The notes beneath the pieces are model-generated. The model saw only the letters and a list, made by a program, of their open reading frames with translations, was not told the DNA's origin and searched no databases. The translations under genes and the position numbers were made by a program. A DNA stretch of 64,000 nucleotides, from NCBI RefSeq assembly GCF_003051005.1, contig NZ_QAOW01000001.1:1513226-1577225 (forward strand), given 5' to 3'. Source of the stretch: Rhodococcus sp. OK519 (GTDB lineage: Bacteria > Actinomycetota > Actinomycetes > Mycobacteriales > Mycobacteriaceae). Of the stretch, positions 38,329 to 56,064 are shown piece after piece (position 1 is the first letter of the stretch; each line of letters begins with the position of its first letter).

Positions 38329-38576
38329 GTTTTTCTCCTTCGAATCGGTCCTTCGGGGGAAGGACCCAGTGGGGGGTTTGCGTGACCTGGATCACTTCCT
38401 GGTCACGCGATGGTCACGCTACCAACACGATGGGCCGAATCGGGACGGTTTTCGCAAACTGGTTCTTCGTAATCGATCAGGGAGTCTGCGCAGGCCAGGC
38501 GGTAAATTGGACATCTGTCCAATAATGCCTGGTAGTGAGGCCGGGAACCCGCAGTCCCGTAGGTCGTTACCGAAGC
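38329..38576 (-). promoter_or_regulatory. Promoter and operators of tiny-peptide gene 1
   Basis: On the minus strand the -10 box TAGCGT (38421-38416) is followed after 7 bases by GCGTGACC (38408-38401), whose inverted partner GGTCACGC lies at 38387-38380; between them is the CRP-like box GTGACCTGGATCAC (38382-38395). GGTCACGC also repeats in direct orientation at 38401 and 38412, one helical turn apart and touching the -10 box. The leader of about 80 bases contains a hairpin GGTCCTTC/GAAGGACC (38347-38366). Further upstream is a separate palindrome at 38506-38523. Confidence 0.7.
38506..38523. promoter_or_regulatory. Palindrome ATTGGACA-TC-TGTCCAAT
   Basis: The 8-bp arms are perfect and are nested in an outer CCAGGC (38495-38500) / GCCTGG (38527-38532) pair. 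It lies 54 bases beyond the DUF1801 stop codon and about 85 bases upstream of the -10 box of tiny-peptide gene 1. It could be an operator for the latter or a weak terminator for the former. Confidence 0.5.
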
Positions 38577-39065
38577 TCAGGACTCGCCGAGTTGTCGGGC
38601 GGCCGCCACGGAACGCTCGATCAGTTCGATGAGGACCTTCTCGTCGACGCCCGCGAGTCGGGTGATGTACAGGCAGCCCTTGCCGAGTCGGTGGGGTCCG
38701 AGCTTGTCGAGGTCCTCGCGTACGTCGTCGAACTCGAGGGCGAGGTAGAGGCTCAGTGCGGTACCTCTGGGGGAGTAGCCGACGAATGGGGTCTCGCCTG
38801 TCCGTCCACTGGCGTACCGGTAGCGGCGGGTGCCGAAGCCCACGATGTTCGTTCCCCACATCACGGGCGGCTCGCCGCTCGCATCCTCCATGATCGACTG
38901 GAGTCGCCGCGCGTCTGCTCGCCTGGTGGGATCCGGAATGCCGTCGATGAACGCGTCGACGCTCGAATCGGTGGCGTCTTGTTCGCGGCGGCCATGAGTG
39001 GAGGCTGGGCCGGGGACGCGGCAGCGTCGACGCCGCCGCCCGTGCCGCGAAATGGGTCGTGACAA
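38577..39065 (-). CDS. DUF1801 protein, N-terminus unclear (possible frameshift)
   Basis: From about 38968 downwards the frame encodes a typical DUF1801 (YdhG-like) domain: SSVDAFIDGIPDPTRRADAR, PPVMWGTNIVGFG and KGCLYITRLAGVDEKVL. The function of the family is unknown. The frame has no ATG or GTG before the domain; the only standard start is a TTG at 39065, and the residues in between are arginine-rich and unlike protein. An ATG at 38995 in the next frame (MAAANKT) would give a family-like start if one base were added near 38978. Either a frameshift or an unusual start must be assumed. Confidence 0.6.
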   Translation of the reverse strand: MSRPISRHGRRRRRCRVPGPASTHGRREQDATDSSVDAFIDGIPDPTRRADARRLQSIMEDASGEPPVMWGTNIVGFGTRRYRYASGRTGETPFVGYSPRGTALSLYLALEFDDVREDLDKLGPHRLGKGCLYITRLAGVDEKVLIELIERSVAAARQLGES

Positions 39066-39071
39066 ACAGAA

Positions 39072-39101
39072 CGGCGGCGGGGGCTGATGCCCCCGCCGCC
39101 G
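39072..39101 (-). terminator. Terminator of tiny-peptide gene 2
   Basis: CGGCGGCGGGGGC (39072-39084) pairs perfectly with GCCCCCGCCGCCG (39089-39101) around TGAT. It lies 12 bases beyond the stop codon of the 42-residue peptide gene. Confidence 0.85.
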
Positions 39102-39113
39102 GAAAGTCGGGAC

Positions 39114-39242
39114 CTACTGGCCGCCACCCTGCTGCTGCTCGGCGGAGCTGTTGAGGAGGCCGCTCAGGAGGGCAGTGATGTCGATGTCGCCGTTGGTGAT
39201 GGCGCCGATCAGGCCGCTGAGGATGCTGGAGACGGAACCCAT
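39114..39242 (-). CDS. Tiny amphipathic peptide 2 (42 aa), paralogue of the 39-aa peptide
   Basis: The gene encodes 42 residues, starting MGSVSSILSGLIGAITNGDI and ending AEQQQGGGQ. It shares M1-G2-S3, I7-L8, G10-L11-I12, A14, G18-D19, D21-I22-T23-A24-L25-L26, L29-L30, S33 and E35-Q38 with peptide 1. The two are separated only by the DUF1801 gene, on the same strand. AAAGGAG lies 8 bases before the ATG, and a 13-bp terminator follows. No signal peptide, no cysteines. Function unknown; a membrane- or envelope-associated role is inferred from the amphipathic pattern. Confidence 0.78.
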   Translation of the reverse strand: MGSVSSILSGLIGAITNGDIDITALLSGLLNSSAEQQQGGGQ

Positions 39243-39433
39243 AGTGTGACTCCTTTGGTTCGGCCCTCTGAATCGAGGGTCCGGTAGGGGAAGCGCGTGA
39301 TCGAGATCACGCCATCCGCACGCTACCAATGGGGCGGGCGTTACGGGTGTTAATTCGCATTCGACTCGTCGTATCCGCCCGGTGTCTCCGTGCTTCCGCT
39401 CGATTCGAGAACGGCAGCCCTATGTCCGGAAGG
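39243..39433 (-). promoter_or_regulatory. Promoter and operator of tiny-peptide gene 2
   Basis: On the minus strand the -10 box TAGCGT (39325-39320) is followed after 7 bases by the palindrome GCGTGATC-TC-GATCACGC (39312-39295), which contains the CRP/GlxR-like core GTGA-N6-TCAC. Ten bases TTGGTAGCGT around the -10 box are identical to those of peptide gene 1. The leader of about 70 bases contains a CCCTC/GAGGG hairpin (39264-39279). Confidence 0.7.
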
Positions 39434-39811
39434 TCAGTAGACCGGCCCGGTGTACTTCTCTCCGGGGCCCTTGCCGGGCTCGTCGGGGTGCGCGGACGAT
39501 TCGCGGAAGGCCTTCTGCAGTGCCTGGAGGCCCTCGCGAATCGGTCCGGCGTGCGGGCCGAGGTACTCGACGGATGCGGTGACGAGACCGGCCAGTGCGG
39601 TGATGACCCGTCGTGCCTCGTCGAGGTCCAGGTTCGGACTCTTCTCGGGCTCGGGGTCGGACAGGCCCAGCTTCTCGGCGGCCGAGCTCATCAGCATGAC
39701 GGCGGCGCGGCTGATCACCTCGATGGCGGGAACGTCGGCGAGCTCGCGAATATCGTCGAGATCGTCCTCGGCATGCTGGACGGCTTCGGCCGGATCGGGG
39801 TTCTGCGTCAT
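39434..39811 (-). CDS. DUF1844 protein
   Basis: The 125-residue protein has the DUF1844 helical domain: [25 protein letters not shown] and [22 protein letters not shown]. Members are found next to infC in many actinobacteria and their function is unknown. The ATG at 39811 gives the usual short acidic N-terminus ([22 protein letters not shown]). It is divergent from infC. Confidence 0.87.
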   Translation of the reverse strand: MTQNPDPAEAVQHAEDDLDDIRELADVPAIEVISRAAVMLMSSAAEKLGLSDPEPEKSPNLDLDEARRVITALAGLVTASVEYLGPHAGPIREGLQALQKAFRESSAHPDEPGKGPGEKYTGPVY

Positions 39812-39873
39812 GTTGTCAGGATTCCATTCGGGATCGCGTCCGAGATCGGCCGGGTGGTGCGCTCGACGGCGGA

Positions 39874-39903
39874 TTCGTTCGCCGGCCCGGGAGGTGTTAG
39901 GCT
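39874..39903 (+). promoter_or_regulatory. infC operon promoter
   Basis: TTCGTT (39874-39879) and TAGGCT (39898-39903), spaced by 18 bases, form a plausible housekeeping promoter. It implies a leader of about 290 bases before infC, with an attenuator-like hairpin at its end. The rest of the stretch 39812-40199 holds no gene I can support. Confidence 0.6.
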
Positions 39904-40094
39904 GTGCGTCACGACCGCCCTCGGCTCCGGCCAGGGCAGCAAAGTGGAGTCCGACTCCCACCTCTGCGCGGCACCGAAGGTGCAGTTCAGTGGTCCGGTC
40001 GCCGCCCAGTAGAAGTGCTGGACGGCTCCTTCGGTCATTCGAGGGGATGTACGGTCCGAGTTTTCGGATTCGGCATCGCACCGGTCGACATCGG

Positions 40095-40135
40095 GCCCCG
40101 CACGACGTTCATCGTCGACGCGGGGCTTTCTTGTT
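40095..40135 (+). terminator. Attenuator-like hairpin in the infC leader
   Basis: GCCCCGC (40095-40101) pairs with GCGGGGC (40120-40126) and, inside, CGACG (40103-40107) pairs with CGTCG (40113-40117) around TTCAT. TTTCTTGTT follows directly. This intrinsic-terminator structure lies 65 bases before the infC start, so it is expected to act as a conditional terminator of the operon. Confidence 0.7.
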
Positions 40136-40199
40136 GGGGCAGAGGGCTCACGGGCTGCGGCGCGGTCAGTGGACTGCATCGCACTACCTAGGAGGCCCC

Positions 40200-40805
<606 letters not shown>

Positions 40806-40864
40806 TCGGCCGACCGGACCACTTCACGAAGACCGAAGTACAGATCACAAGAACTGAGGACTCC

Positions 40865-41059
40865 ATGCCCAAGTCGAAGACCCACAGCGGCACCGCGAAG
40901 CGATTCAAGGTGTCCGGTAGCGGAAAGATCCTGCGCCAGAAGGCCGGACGTCGCCACCTGCTCGAGCACAAGAGCTCCCGCGTTACCCGTCGTCTCGACG
41001 GCGTTGCCGTCGTCAGCGACAAGGATGCTCCTCGCATCAAGCGCCTGCTCGGCATCTGA
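40865..41059 (+). CDS. rpmI: 50S ribosomal protein L35
   Basis: The 64-residue basic protein shows the full L35 pattern: [36 protein letters not shown] and a KRLLGI end. It binds 23S rRNA in the large subunit. It is the second gene of the infC operon, 59 bases after infC and followed by rplT. Confidence 0.97.
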   Translation: MPKSKTHSGTAKRFKVSGSGKILRQKAGRRHLLEHKSSRVTRRLDGVAVVSDKDAPRIKRLLGI

Positions 41060-41122
41060 GCACTTTCCACCCTTGACCGCACGGGGCTGCACGAGCGCCC
41101 CGAAGATTGACAGGATTTTGCA

Positions 41123-41512
41123 GTGGCACGCGTAAAGAGGGCAGTCAACGCCCAGAAGAAGCGTCGTTCGATTCTCGAAGCCTCGAGTGGCTACCGTGGA
41201 CAGCGTTCGCGCCTGTACCGCAAGGCGAAGGAGCAGCAGCTCCACTCGATGACCTACGCCTACCGTGACCGTCGCGCGCGCAAGGGCGACTTCCGGAAGC
41301 TGTGGATCGCTCGTATCAACGCTGCGGCTCGCGCCAACGACATCACCTACAACCGCTTCATCCAGGGCCTGAAGGCTGCGGGTGTCGAGGTCGACCGCAA
41401 GATCCTCGCCGAGCTGGCCGTCTCCGACGCCGCGGCGTTCGCCGGCCTGGTTGCCGTGGCGAAGGCTGCTCTGCCGGCCGACGTCAACGCTCCGGCCGGA
41501 GAAGCGGCCTGA
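41123..41512 (+). CDS. rplT: 50S ribosomal protein L20
   Basis: The 129-residue protein has the L20 hallmarks [35 protein letters not shown] and [18 protein letters not shown]20 is needed for assembly of the large subunit and in other bacteria represses this operon. The start is GTG at 41123. The last 15 residues form an Ala/Pro-rich tail beyond the usual end. Confidence 0.97.
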   Translation: MARVKRAVNAQKKRRSILEASSGYRGQRSRLYRKAKEQQLHSMTYAYRDRRARKGDFRKLWIARINAAARANDITYNRFIQGLKAAGVEVDRKILAELAVSDAAAFAGLVAVAKAALPADVNAPAGEAA

Positions 41513-41535
41513 GTCAGCAGTTCCGGAATCGACCC

Positions 41536-42336
41536 GTGGAACCGTTCACCGAGCGGACTCCACGGGTCGTTTCTGCTGTCAAGCTCCTGCGCGGCGCAGA
41601 GCGCAGGAAGACGGGCCGTTTCCTGGTGGAGGGCGAGAACGCCGTCACCGAGGCGCTCGCCTCCGTGCCCGTGCACGAGCTGTTCTTCACTGAACACGCC
41701 GCGGACCGCTACCCCGGGCTGATCGAGCACGCCGACGCCGACGGCGTGCGCAGTTCGCTGGTCACCGACCGGGCGATCCGGGCGCTCAGTGACACGGTGA
41801 CACCGCCCGGAGTCGTGGCGGTGTGTGACCTGCTCGACGTCCCGCTCGACACCGCCGTGACGTCGCAGACACGTCTCTTGGCGGTCCCGGTCGCGATCAG
41901 CGAGCCGGGTAACGCCGGCACCGTGATCCGCGTGGCCGACGCGGTGGGCGCCGACGCCGCGATCCTGGCCGGCGACAGCGTCGACCCGCACAACGGCAAG
42001 TGTGTGCGGTCGTCTGCCGGCAGTCTGTTCCATCTTCCGATCGTGCGGGAACGCAGCGTCGACGCAGTGCTCGACGCTCTCGCATCGGCGGGCATCCAGA
42101 TTCTGGCGACCGCGGCCGACGGTGAGGTCGATCTCGACGCGGCGGACGACCTGTTGGCACGTCCGACCGCGTGGCTGTTCGGCAACGAGGCCCACGGACT
42201 CGATCCTGCGGTGGCGGCACGCGCCGATCACCGCGTTCGGATCCCGATCCGAGGCCGCGCCGAGAGCCTCAATTTGGCGACGGCAGCGTCGATCTGCCTG
42301 TACGCCAGCGCACGGGTGCAGGGTCGGCAGTCCTGA
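41536..42336 (+). CDS. tsnR: SpoU-family RNA 2'-O-methyltransferase (TsnR-like)
   Basis: The 266-residue protein has an N-terminal RNA-binding domain (VKLLRGAERRKTGRFLVEGENAV) and a C-terminal SPOUT knot with AISEPGNAGTVIRVADAVGA, DPHNGKCVRSSAGSLFHLP and the SAM-binding LFGNEAHGL...RIPIRGRAESLNLATAAS. It methylates a ribose in rRNA or tRNA; the site is not known. The GTG at 41536 lies 23 bases after rplT, matching Rv1644, and has only a weak ribosome binding site, suggesting coupling to rplT. Confidence 0.9.
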   Translation: MEPFTERTPRVVSAVKLLRGAERRKTGRFLVEGENAVTEALASVPVHELFFTEHAADRYPGLIEHADADGVRSSLVTDRAIRALSDTVTPPGVVAVCDLLDVPLDTAVTSQTRLLAVPVAISEPGNAGTVIRVADAVGADAAILAGDSVDPHNGKCVRSSAGSLFHLPIVRERSVDAVLDALASAGIQILATAADGEVDLDAADDLLARPTAWLFGNEAHGLDPAVAARADHRVRIPIRGRAESLNLATAASICLYASARVQGRQS

Positions 42337-42423
42337 CCGGACCACGAACTCGTTCGAATCGTGCTGGGGCAATCGCCTACGATTCGAGTGTTGTGCCTGC
42401 GCGCGCTGATATCCATCGATTGA

Positions 42424-43512
<1,089 letters not shown>

Positions 43513-43542
43513 TCGCGACGAGAACGAGAGAGCTGAGTAGAC

Positions 43543-46032
43543 GTGCGAGTAGCGCAATCGTGGCTGACCGAGATCCTGCAGCGGGCAACGCCCGGGTGGC
43601 AGGTGAGCCCCGAAGAACTGGACGCGGGGTTCGTCCGTGTCGGTCTCGAGGTCGAGGAGGTCGATTCCCTCGAGCCTGTGGCCGGTCCGTTGGTGGTCGG
43701 CCGGGTCCGGGAGATCACCGAACTCACCGAGTTCAAGAAGCCGATCCGTTTCTGCAAGGTGGACGTCGGAGCCGACGAGCCGCAGGAGATCGTGTGCGGC
43801 GCCCGTAATTTCGCCGAGGGCGACCTGGTGATCGCGGCGCTGCCGGGTGCCGTGCTGCCGGGCGGGTTCGCGATCGCATCTCGTAAGACGTACGGCCAGG
43901 TGTCCAACGGCATGATGTGCTCGGCGTCCGAGTTGGGTATCGGCAAGGATCACTCCGGGATCCTGGTGCTCGAGCCCGGCACGGCCGAGCCCGGCACCGA
44001 CGCCAATGTGCTCTTGGGCCTCGACGACACGGTCATCGAGCTGAACATCACGCCGGACCGTGGCTACTGCTTCTCGGTGCGTGGGCTCACACGTGAGCTG
44101 GCGTGTGGCTTCGATCTGGACTTCGTCGATCCGGCCGCGGTCGCGGCGCTTCCGTCGGACGGCGGCGAGGCGTGGCCCATCGCAGTCGAGCCCGAGTCCA
44201 AGGCCACTCGCTTCACGGCGCGCCGCATCACCGGCATCGACCCGAAGGCGGTCAGCCCGTGGTGGCTGCAGCGTCGCCTGCTGATGTCGGGCGTGCGCCC
44301 GATCTCGCCGGCGGTCGACGTCACCAACTACGTGCTGCTCGAACTCGGGCAGCCGCTGCACGCGTTCGACGCGGCGAAGGTCCAGGGCGGACTCGTCGTG
44401 CGTCGTGCGCAGGCGGGGGAGAAGCTGACCACCCTCGATGGGATCGAACGGACCCTCGATCCCGAGGACGTCGTGATCGCCGACGACTCCGGTGCGGTGT
44501 CGCTCGCGGGCGTCATGGGTGGTGCCTCCACCGAGGTCCACGACGGCACCACCGACATCCTGCTCGAGTCGGCGACGTGGGATCCGCTGGCGGTGTTCAA
44601 GACGTCGCGGCGGCACAAGCTGATCAGCGAGGCGAGCAAGCGGTACGAACGCGTCGTCGATCCCGAGGTGGCGCTGCCGGCGCTCGACCGCGCGGCCGCA
44701 CTGCTGGTCGAGATCGCGGGCGGCACGGTCGAACCCGTGCTGACCGATGTCGGCGCCGTGGCGCCGGCCGGGCAGATCCGGATGGACATCGACCTGCCCG
44801 ACCGGGTGGCCGGGGTCGCCTACCCCAACGGCACGGCCGCGCGTCGGCTGACGCAGATCGGCTGCACCGTCGAGGTCGGCGTCAGCGAGACCGGTCACGG
44901 TCAGCTGGTCGTCACGCCTCCGTCGTGGCGCCCGGACCTGGTGCAGCCCGCCGACCTGGTCGAGGAGGTGCTGCGCCTCGAGGGGCTCGAGCAGATCCCG
45001 TCGGTGCTGCCGCACGCCCCGGCCGGTCGCGGCCTGACCCCGCAGCAGCGGCGCCGCCGCGCCGTCGGGCGCATGCTCGCCGCGTCGGGCTGCGTCGAGA
45101 TCCTGCCGCCCGTGTTCCTGCCGCACGCCGTGTTCGACACCTGGGGCCTGGATGCCGACGACCCGCGTCGTGACACCACCAAGGTGCTCAACCCGCTCGA
45201 GTCGGATCGACCGGAACTGGGGACGACTCTGCTGCCGGGCATGCTCGAAGTGCTGGCACGCAACAACTCTCGCGGCCAGCGTGACCTCGCGCTGTACGGC
45301 ATCGCGCAGGTGGTGCAGCGGGGCGCGGACACCAAGCCCGTCGAGGCGCTGCCGGTCGATCGCCGGCCCACCGACGAGCAGATCGCGGAACTGCAGAGAT
45401 CGCTGCCGGCCCAGCCGCTGCACGTGGCCGTCGTGCTCTCGGGCATGCGTGAGCCGTCGGGCCCGTGGGGCCCGGGCCGCGCGGTCGAGGCATCGGACGC
45501 CTTCGCTGTCGTCCGGACGATCGCCGACGCTGCCGGTGTCACCGTGGAACTGCGTGCCGCGCAGTACCTTCCCTGGCACCCGGGTCGCTGCGCGGAGGTC
45601 GTGTTCGACGGCACCGTGGTCGGTCACGCCGGCGAGCTGCACCCCGCGGTGCTCGAGCGTGCGGGTCTGCCGGCCCGCACCTGCGCCGTCGAGATCGACC
45701 TCGATGCGCTGCCGATCTCCGAGGTGCTTCCGGCGCCCAAGGTCTCGCCCTTCCCGGCGGTCCTGCAGGACGTCGCTGTCGTCGTCGACACGTCGGTGCC
45801 CGCCGCGGCGGTCGAGGCGGCGCTCCGCAGCGGCGGCGGCGAACTGCTCGAGGACATCCGTCTGTTCGACGTCTTCGAAGGCGAGCAGGTGGGCGAGGGC
45901 CGCAAGTCGCTGGCGTTTGCGCTCCGTTTCCGTGGGGCCGACCGCACGCTGACCGAGGACGAGGCCAGCGCGGCCCGTGATTCGGCAGTCGCGGCGGCCA
46001 CCACCGCTGTCGGGGCCGTCCTGCGCGGCTGA
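43543..46032 (+). CDS. pheT: Phenylalanyl-tRNA synthetase beta subunit
   Basis: The 829-residue subunit has an N-terminal tRNA-binding EMAP-like domain ([11 protein letters not shown]...[13 protein letters not shown]), the B3/B4 editing domain ([19 protein letters not shown]), B5 ([13 protein letters not shown]), a catalytic-like domain and a C-terminal FDX-ACB anticodon domain ([19 protein letters not shown]). It clears misacylated tyrosyl-tRNA. The start is a GTG at 43543. A 20-bp hairpin follows 18 bases after the stop. Confidence 0.97.
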   Translation: MRVAQSWLTEILQRATPGWQVSPEELDAGFVRVGLEVEEVDSLEPVAGPLVVGRVREITELTEFKKPIRFCKVDVGADEPQEIVCGARNFAEGDLVIAALPGAVLPGGFAIASRKTYGQVSNGMMCSASELGIGKDHSGILVLEPGTAEPGTDANVLLGLDDTVIELNITPDRGYCFSVRGLTRELACGFDLDFVDPAAVAALPSDGGEAWPIAVEPESKATRFTARRITGIDPKAVSPWWLQRRLLMSGVRPISPAVDVTNYVLLELGQPLHAFDAAKVQGGLVVRRAQAGEKLTTLDGIERTLDPEDVVIADDSGAVSLAGVMGGASTEVHDGTTDILLESATWDPLAVFKTSRRHKLISEASKRYERVVDPEVALPALDRAAALLVEIAGGTVEPVLTDVGAVAPAGQIRMDIDLPDRVAGVAYPNGTAARRLTQIGCTVEVGVSETGHGQLVVTPPSWRPDLVQPADLVEEVLRLEGLEQIPSVLPHAPAGRGLTPQQRRRRAVGRMLAASGCVEILPPVFLPHAVFDTWGLDADDPRRDTTKVLNPLESDRPELGTTLLPGMLEVLARNNSRGQRDLALYGIAQVVQRGADTKPVEALPVDRRPTDEQIAELQRSLPAQPLHVAVVLSGMREPSGPWGPGRAVEASDAFAVVRTIADAAGVTVELRAAQYLPWHPGRCAEVVFDGTVVGHAGELHPAVLERAGLPARTCAVEIDLDALPISEVLPAPKVSPFPAVLQDVAVVVDTSVPAAAVEAALRSGGGELLEDIRLFDVFEGEQVGEGRKSLAFALRFRGADRTLTEDEASAARDSAVAAATTAVGAVLRG

Positions 46033-46050
46033 CATCGGAGTTCGACCGGG

Positions 46051-46099
46051 GAGGGGCTCCTCTCGGTAGCCTGGACAGTGCTATCGAGAGGAGCCCCTC
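46051..46099 (+). promoter_or_regulatory. 20-bp hairpin enclosing a promoter box and the next ribosome binding site
   Basis: GAGGGGCTCCTCTCGGTAGC (46051-46070) pairs with GCTATCGAGAGGAGCCCCTC (46080-46099) with one G-U wobble and a 9-base loop. The right arm contains AGGAG and touches the ATG at 46100. The left arm and loop contain TAGCCT (46067-46072), a -10 box. It can terminate pheT transcripts or block translation of the following gene on read-through RNA. Confidence 0.8.
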
Positions 46100-46537
46100 A
46101 TGGTTGATTCGGACGAGACGCTCACGCGCCTGCACGGTCTGGACGACGCCGAGTTGCTGGCGGTCGTGCTTGCGGTCACGGCCGGTCGACCGGCGCTGGC
46201 TCCAATTCACGCCGCGGCATCCATGCTCGCGGCGGGCGCCGGGCACACCGCCGACGTCCCACCGGACCCGTCGCGTCCCGCCGGTCCGCCCGATGTTCCG
46301 CCGCCGACGATGATCGGTACGACTCCGCCGTCCGGCGTCGACTACACCGAAGCGGGAGTCCCGACGTTCGATCGGGTCCGCGACCGGATCGAGGAACGTT
46401 TCGGCACGGCCATCGGGTCGGAGGAACTGGAGCGCGAGAGCCGGGCCGGGCAGGACGTCGATGAGCAGTGGCAGGCGCGGGAGAAGGCAGCCCGCACCAG
46501 ACTCGACGAGATTCGCCGATCGATGAACGACAGCTGA
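46100..46537 (+). CDS. Uncharacterised protein (145 aa)
   Basis: I do not recognise this gene. The 145-residue protein has an Ala/Leu-rich helical N-terminus (TRLHGLDDAELLAVVLAVTA), a Pro-rich linker (residues 52-85, PPDPSRPAGPPDVPPP) and a charged C-terminal helix (VRDRIEERFGTAIGSEELER and QAREKAARTRLDEIRRSMND). No signal peptide or membrane segment. The ATG follows AGGAG inside a hairpin arm. It lies between pheT and a GDSL hydrolase on the same strand. Confidence 0.75.
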   Translation: MVDSDETLTRLHGLDDAELLAVVLAVTAGRPALAPIHAAASMLAAGAGHTADVPPDPSRPAGPPDVPPPTMIGTTPPSGVDYTEAGVPTFDRVRDRIEERFGTAIGSEELERESRAGQDVDEQWQAREKAARTRLDEIRRSMNDS

Positions 46538-46583
46538 GGACACGAGGTCTAGGCTCGTCGAGCAGGCGCAACCGAGGTGAAGG

Positions 46584-47363
46584 GTGACCGTGTTCAGTCG
46601 ATTCGTGGCGATCGGTGACAGCCAGAGTGAAGGACTCAACGACGGGGACGATCTGCGGGGCTACCGCGGCTGGGCGGACCGGCTCGCCGAGCGACTCGCG
46701 GAGATCAACCCGGAGGTGTCCTACGCCAACCTCGCGATCCGGGGCCGGTTGGCGCGCCAGGTCCGGGAGGACCAGCTGGGTCCGGCGTTGGCACTGCAAC
46801 CTGACCTGGCATCTGTCGTCGCCGGGGTGAACGATCTGCTGCGTCCGAAGTTCGAACCTGTGGCAATCGCTTCGGAACTCGAGATCGCCTTCGAGGCCCT
46901 GACCGCGTCGGGTGCGCGGGTGCTGACGATGGCCTTCCCGACGCTCGGGGCCGGCATGCCGGGCGGACGCGCGATCATGGGCCGGATCTCGGCGCTGAAC
47001 GCGGAGATCCGGGCGGCTGCGGAACGGCACGGCGTCGCGGTGATCGACCTCGAGGCCTACCCGGTCGCGACGGACCCCCGGCTGTGGAGTTGGGATCGCC
47101 TGCACCTCAACGAGGATGGGCACGATCGCCTCGCCGCGGCCGCCGCCACGGTGCTCGAGCTCCCCGGTACGGACCTGAGTTGGCAGGACGGCCTGGGTCC
47201 TCTCCCGCGGGTTACCGTGCAGGGCCGGATTCGTGCGGACACCGCGTGGGCGGTCCGGTTCCTCGGGCCGTGGCTGGGGCGGCGGGTGCGTGGAACGTCG
47301 TCGGGTGCGGGGCGCGTCGCGAAACGTCCGGACCTGGCACCGGTCCGAGTGGTCTCCGGATGA
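46584..47363 (+). CDS. SGNH/GDSL-family hydrolase
   Basis: The 259-residue protein has SGNH motifs: block I AIGDSQSEG (nucleophile Ser13), block III GVNDLL, and block V WDRLHLNEDGHDRLA supplying Asp and His. The lack of a signal peptide suggests a cytoplasmic esterase or lipase-like enzyme. The C-terminal 50 residues (VRFLGPWLGRRVRG...) are a basic extension. The start is a GTG at 46584 behind GGTGAAGGGTGA. Substrate unknown. Confidence 0.87.
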   Translation: MTVFSRFVAIGDSQSEGLNDGDDLRGYRGWADRLAERLAEINPEVSYANLAIRGRLARQVREDQLGPALALQPDLASVVAGVNDLLRPKFEPVAIASELEIAFEALTASGARVLTMAFPTLGAGMPGGRAIMGRISALNAEIRAAAERHGVAVIDLEAYPVATDPRLWSWDRLHLNEDGHDRLAAAAATVLELPGTDLSWQDGLGPLPRVTVQGRIRADTAWAVRFLGPWLGRRVRGTSSGAGRVAKRPDLAPVRVVSG

Positions 47364-49709
<2,346 letters not shown>

Positions 49710-49713
<4 letters not shown>

Positions 49714-50629
49714 GCGGCGACATCGAGAACCTGACGCCGAGCCAGAAGGCGCACGTCCTGGCGGAGGCGTTGCCGTGGCTGCAGCGCTTCCACGACAAGA
49801 TCGTCGTGATCAAGTACGGCGGCAACGCCATGATCGACGACGATCTCAAGAGTGCGTTCGCGGCCGACATGGCGTTCCTCCGGACGATCGGCATCCACCC
49901 GGTCGTCGTGCACGGCGGCGGCCCGCAGATCAACGCGATGCTCACGCGCCTCGGCATGGAAGGTGAATTTCGCGGAGGTTTCCGCGTGACCACCCCTGAG
50001 GTCATGGACATCGTGCGGATGGTGCTGTTCGGGCAGGTGGGCCGTGAGCTCGTCGGCCTCATCAACGCACACGGCCCGTTTGCGGTCGGCATCTCCGGCG
50101 AGGACGCACGTCTGCTGACCGCGACCCGCCGCACCGTCCAGGTCGACGGCGAGGCGACCGACATCGGCCTGGTGGGCGACGTCACCACTGTGAATCCCGA
50201 GGCCGTGCTCGATCTCATCGCGGCCGGACGCATCCCCGTCGTGTCGACGATCGCGCCCGACGACGACGGCGTGGTGCACAACATCAACGCCGATACGGCG
50301 GCTGCGGCCATCGCCGAGGCGATCGGTGCCGAGAAGCTCGTCGTCCTCACCGACGTCGAGGGGCTCTACACCGACTGGCCCGATCGCTCGTCGTTGGCGT
50401 CCGAGATCGACGCGGCCGCACTGCGTCAGCTGCTGCCGAGCCTCGACTCCGGCATGGTCCCCAAGATGGAGGCGTGCCTGCGTGCCGTCGAGGGTGGCGT
50501 GCCGACCGCACACGTCATCGACGGCCGTGTCGCGCACGCGGTTCTGCTCGAACTCCTCACCGGCGAGGGCATCGGGACGATGGTTGTTCCCGCCCCCGTT
50601 GTCGAACTCGTCACCACGGAAGGACTGGA

Positions 50630-50633
<4 letters not shown>
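49710..50633 (+). CDS. argB: Acetylglutamate kinase
   Basis: The 307-residue kinase phosphorylates N-acetylglutamate. [11 protein letters not shown] binds phosphate, [13 protein letters not shown] and [22 protein letters not shown] form the substrate and ATP sites, and the N-terminal helix [20 protein letters not shown] is of the type that makes arginine-inhibited hexamers. GTG start at 49710 overlaps argJ; the end overlaps argD (ATGA). Confidence 0.97.
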
Positions 50634-53317
<2,684 letters not shown>

Positions 53318-53321
53318 CCAC

Positions 53322-53327
53322 TAGACT
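53322..53327 (+). promoter_or_regulatory. Possible internal promoter before argG
   Basis: TAGACT at 53322-53327 is a good -10 box in the 49-base gap between argR and argG. I see no clear -35 box and no ARG box nearby, so argG and argH may have some transcription outside ArgR control. Confidence 0.4.
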
Positions 53328-53366
53328 CTTTCTCGAACACTTCGATTTCTAAGGAGCACACACACC

Positions 53367-56017
<2,651 letters not shown>

Positions 56018-56064
56018 CGAGAATCGAAGATCGACTCGGTGTAACCCCGCGTCCACAAGCACAG

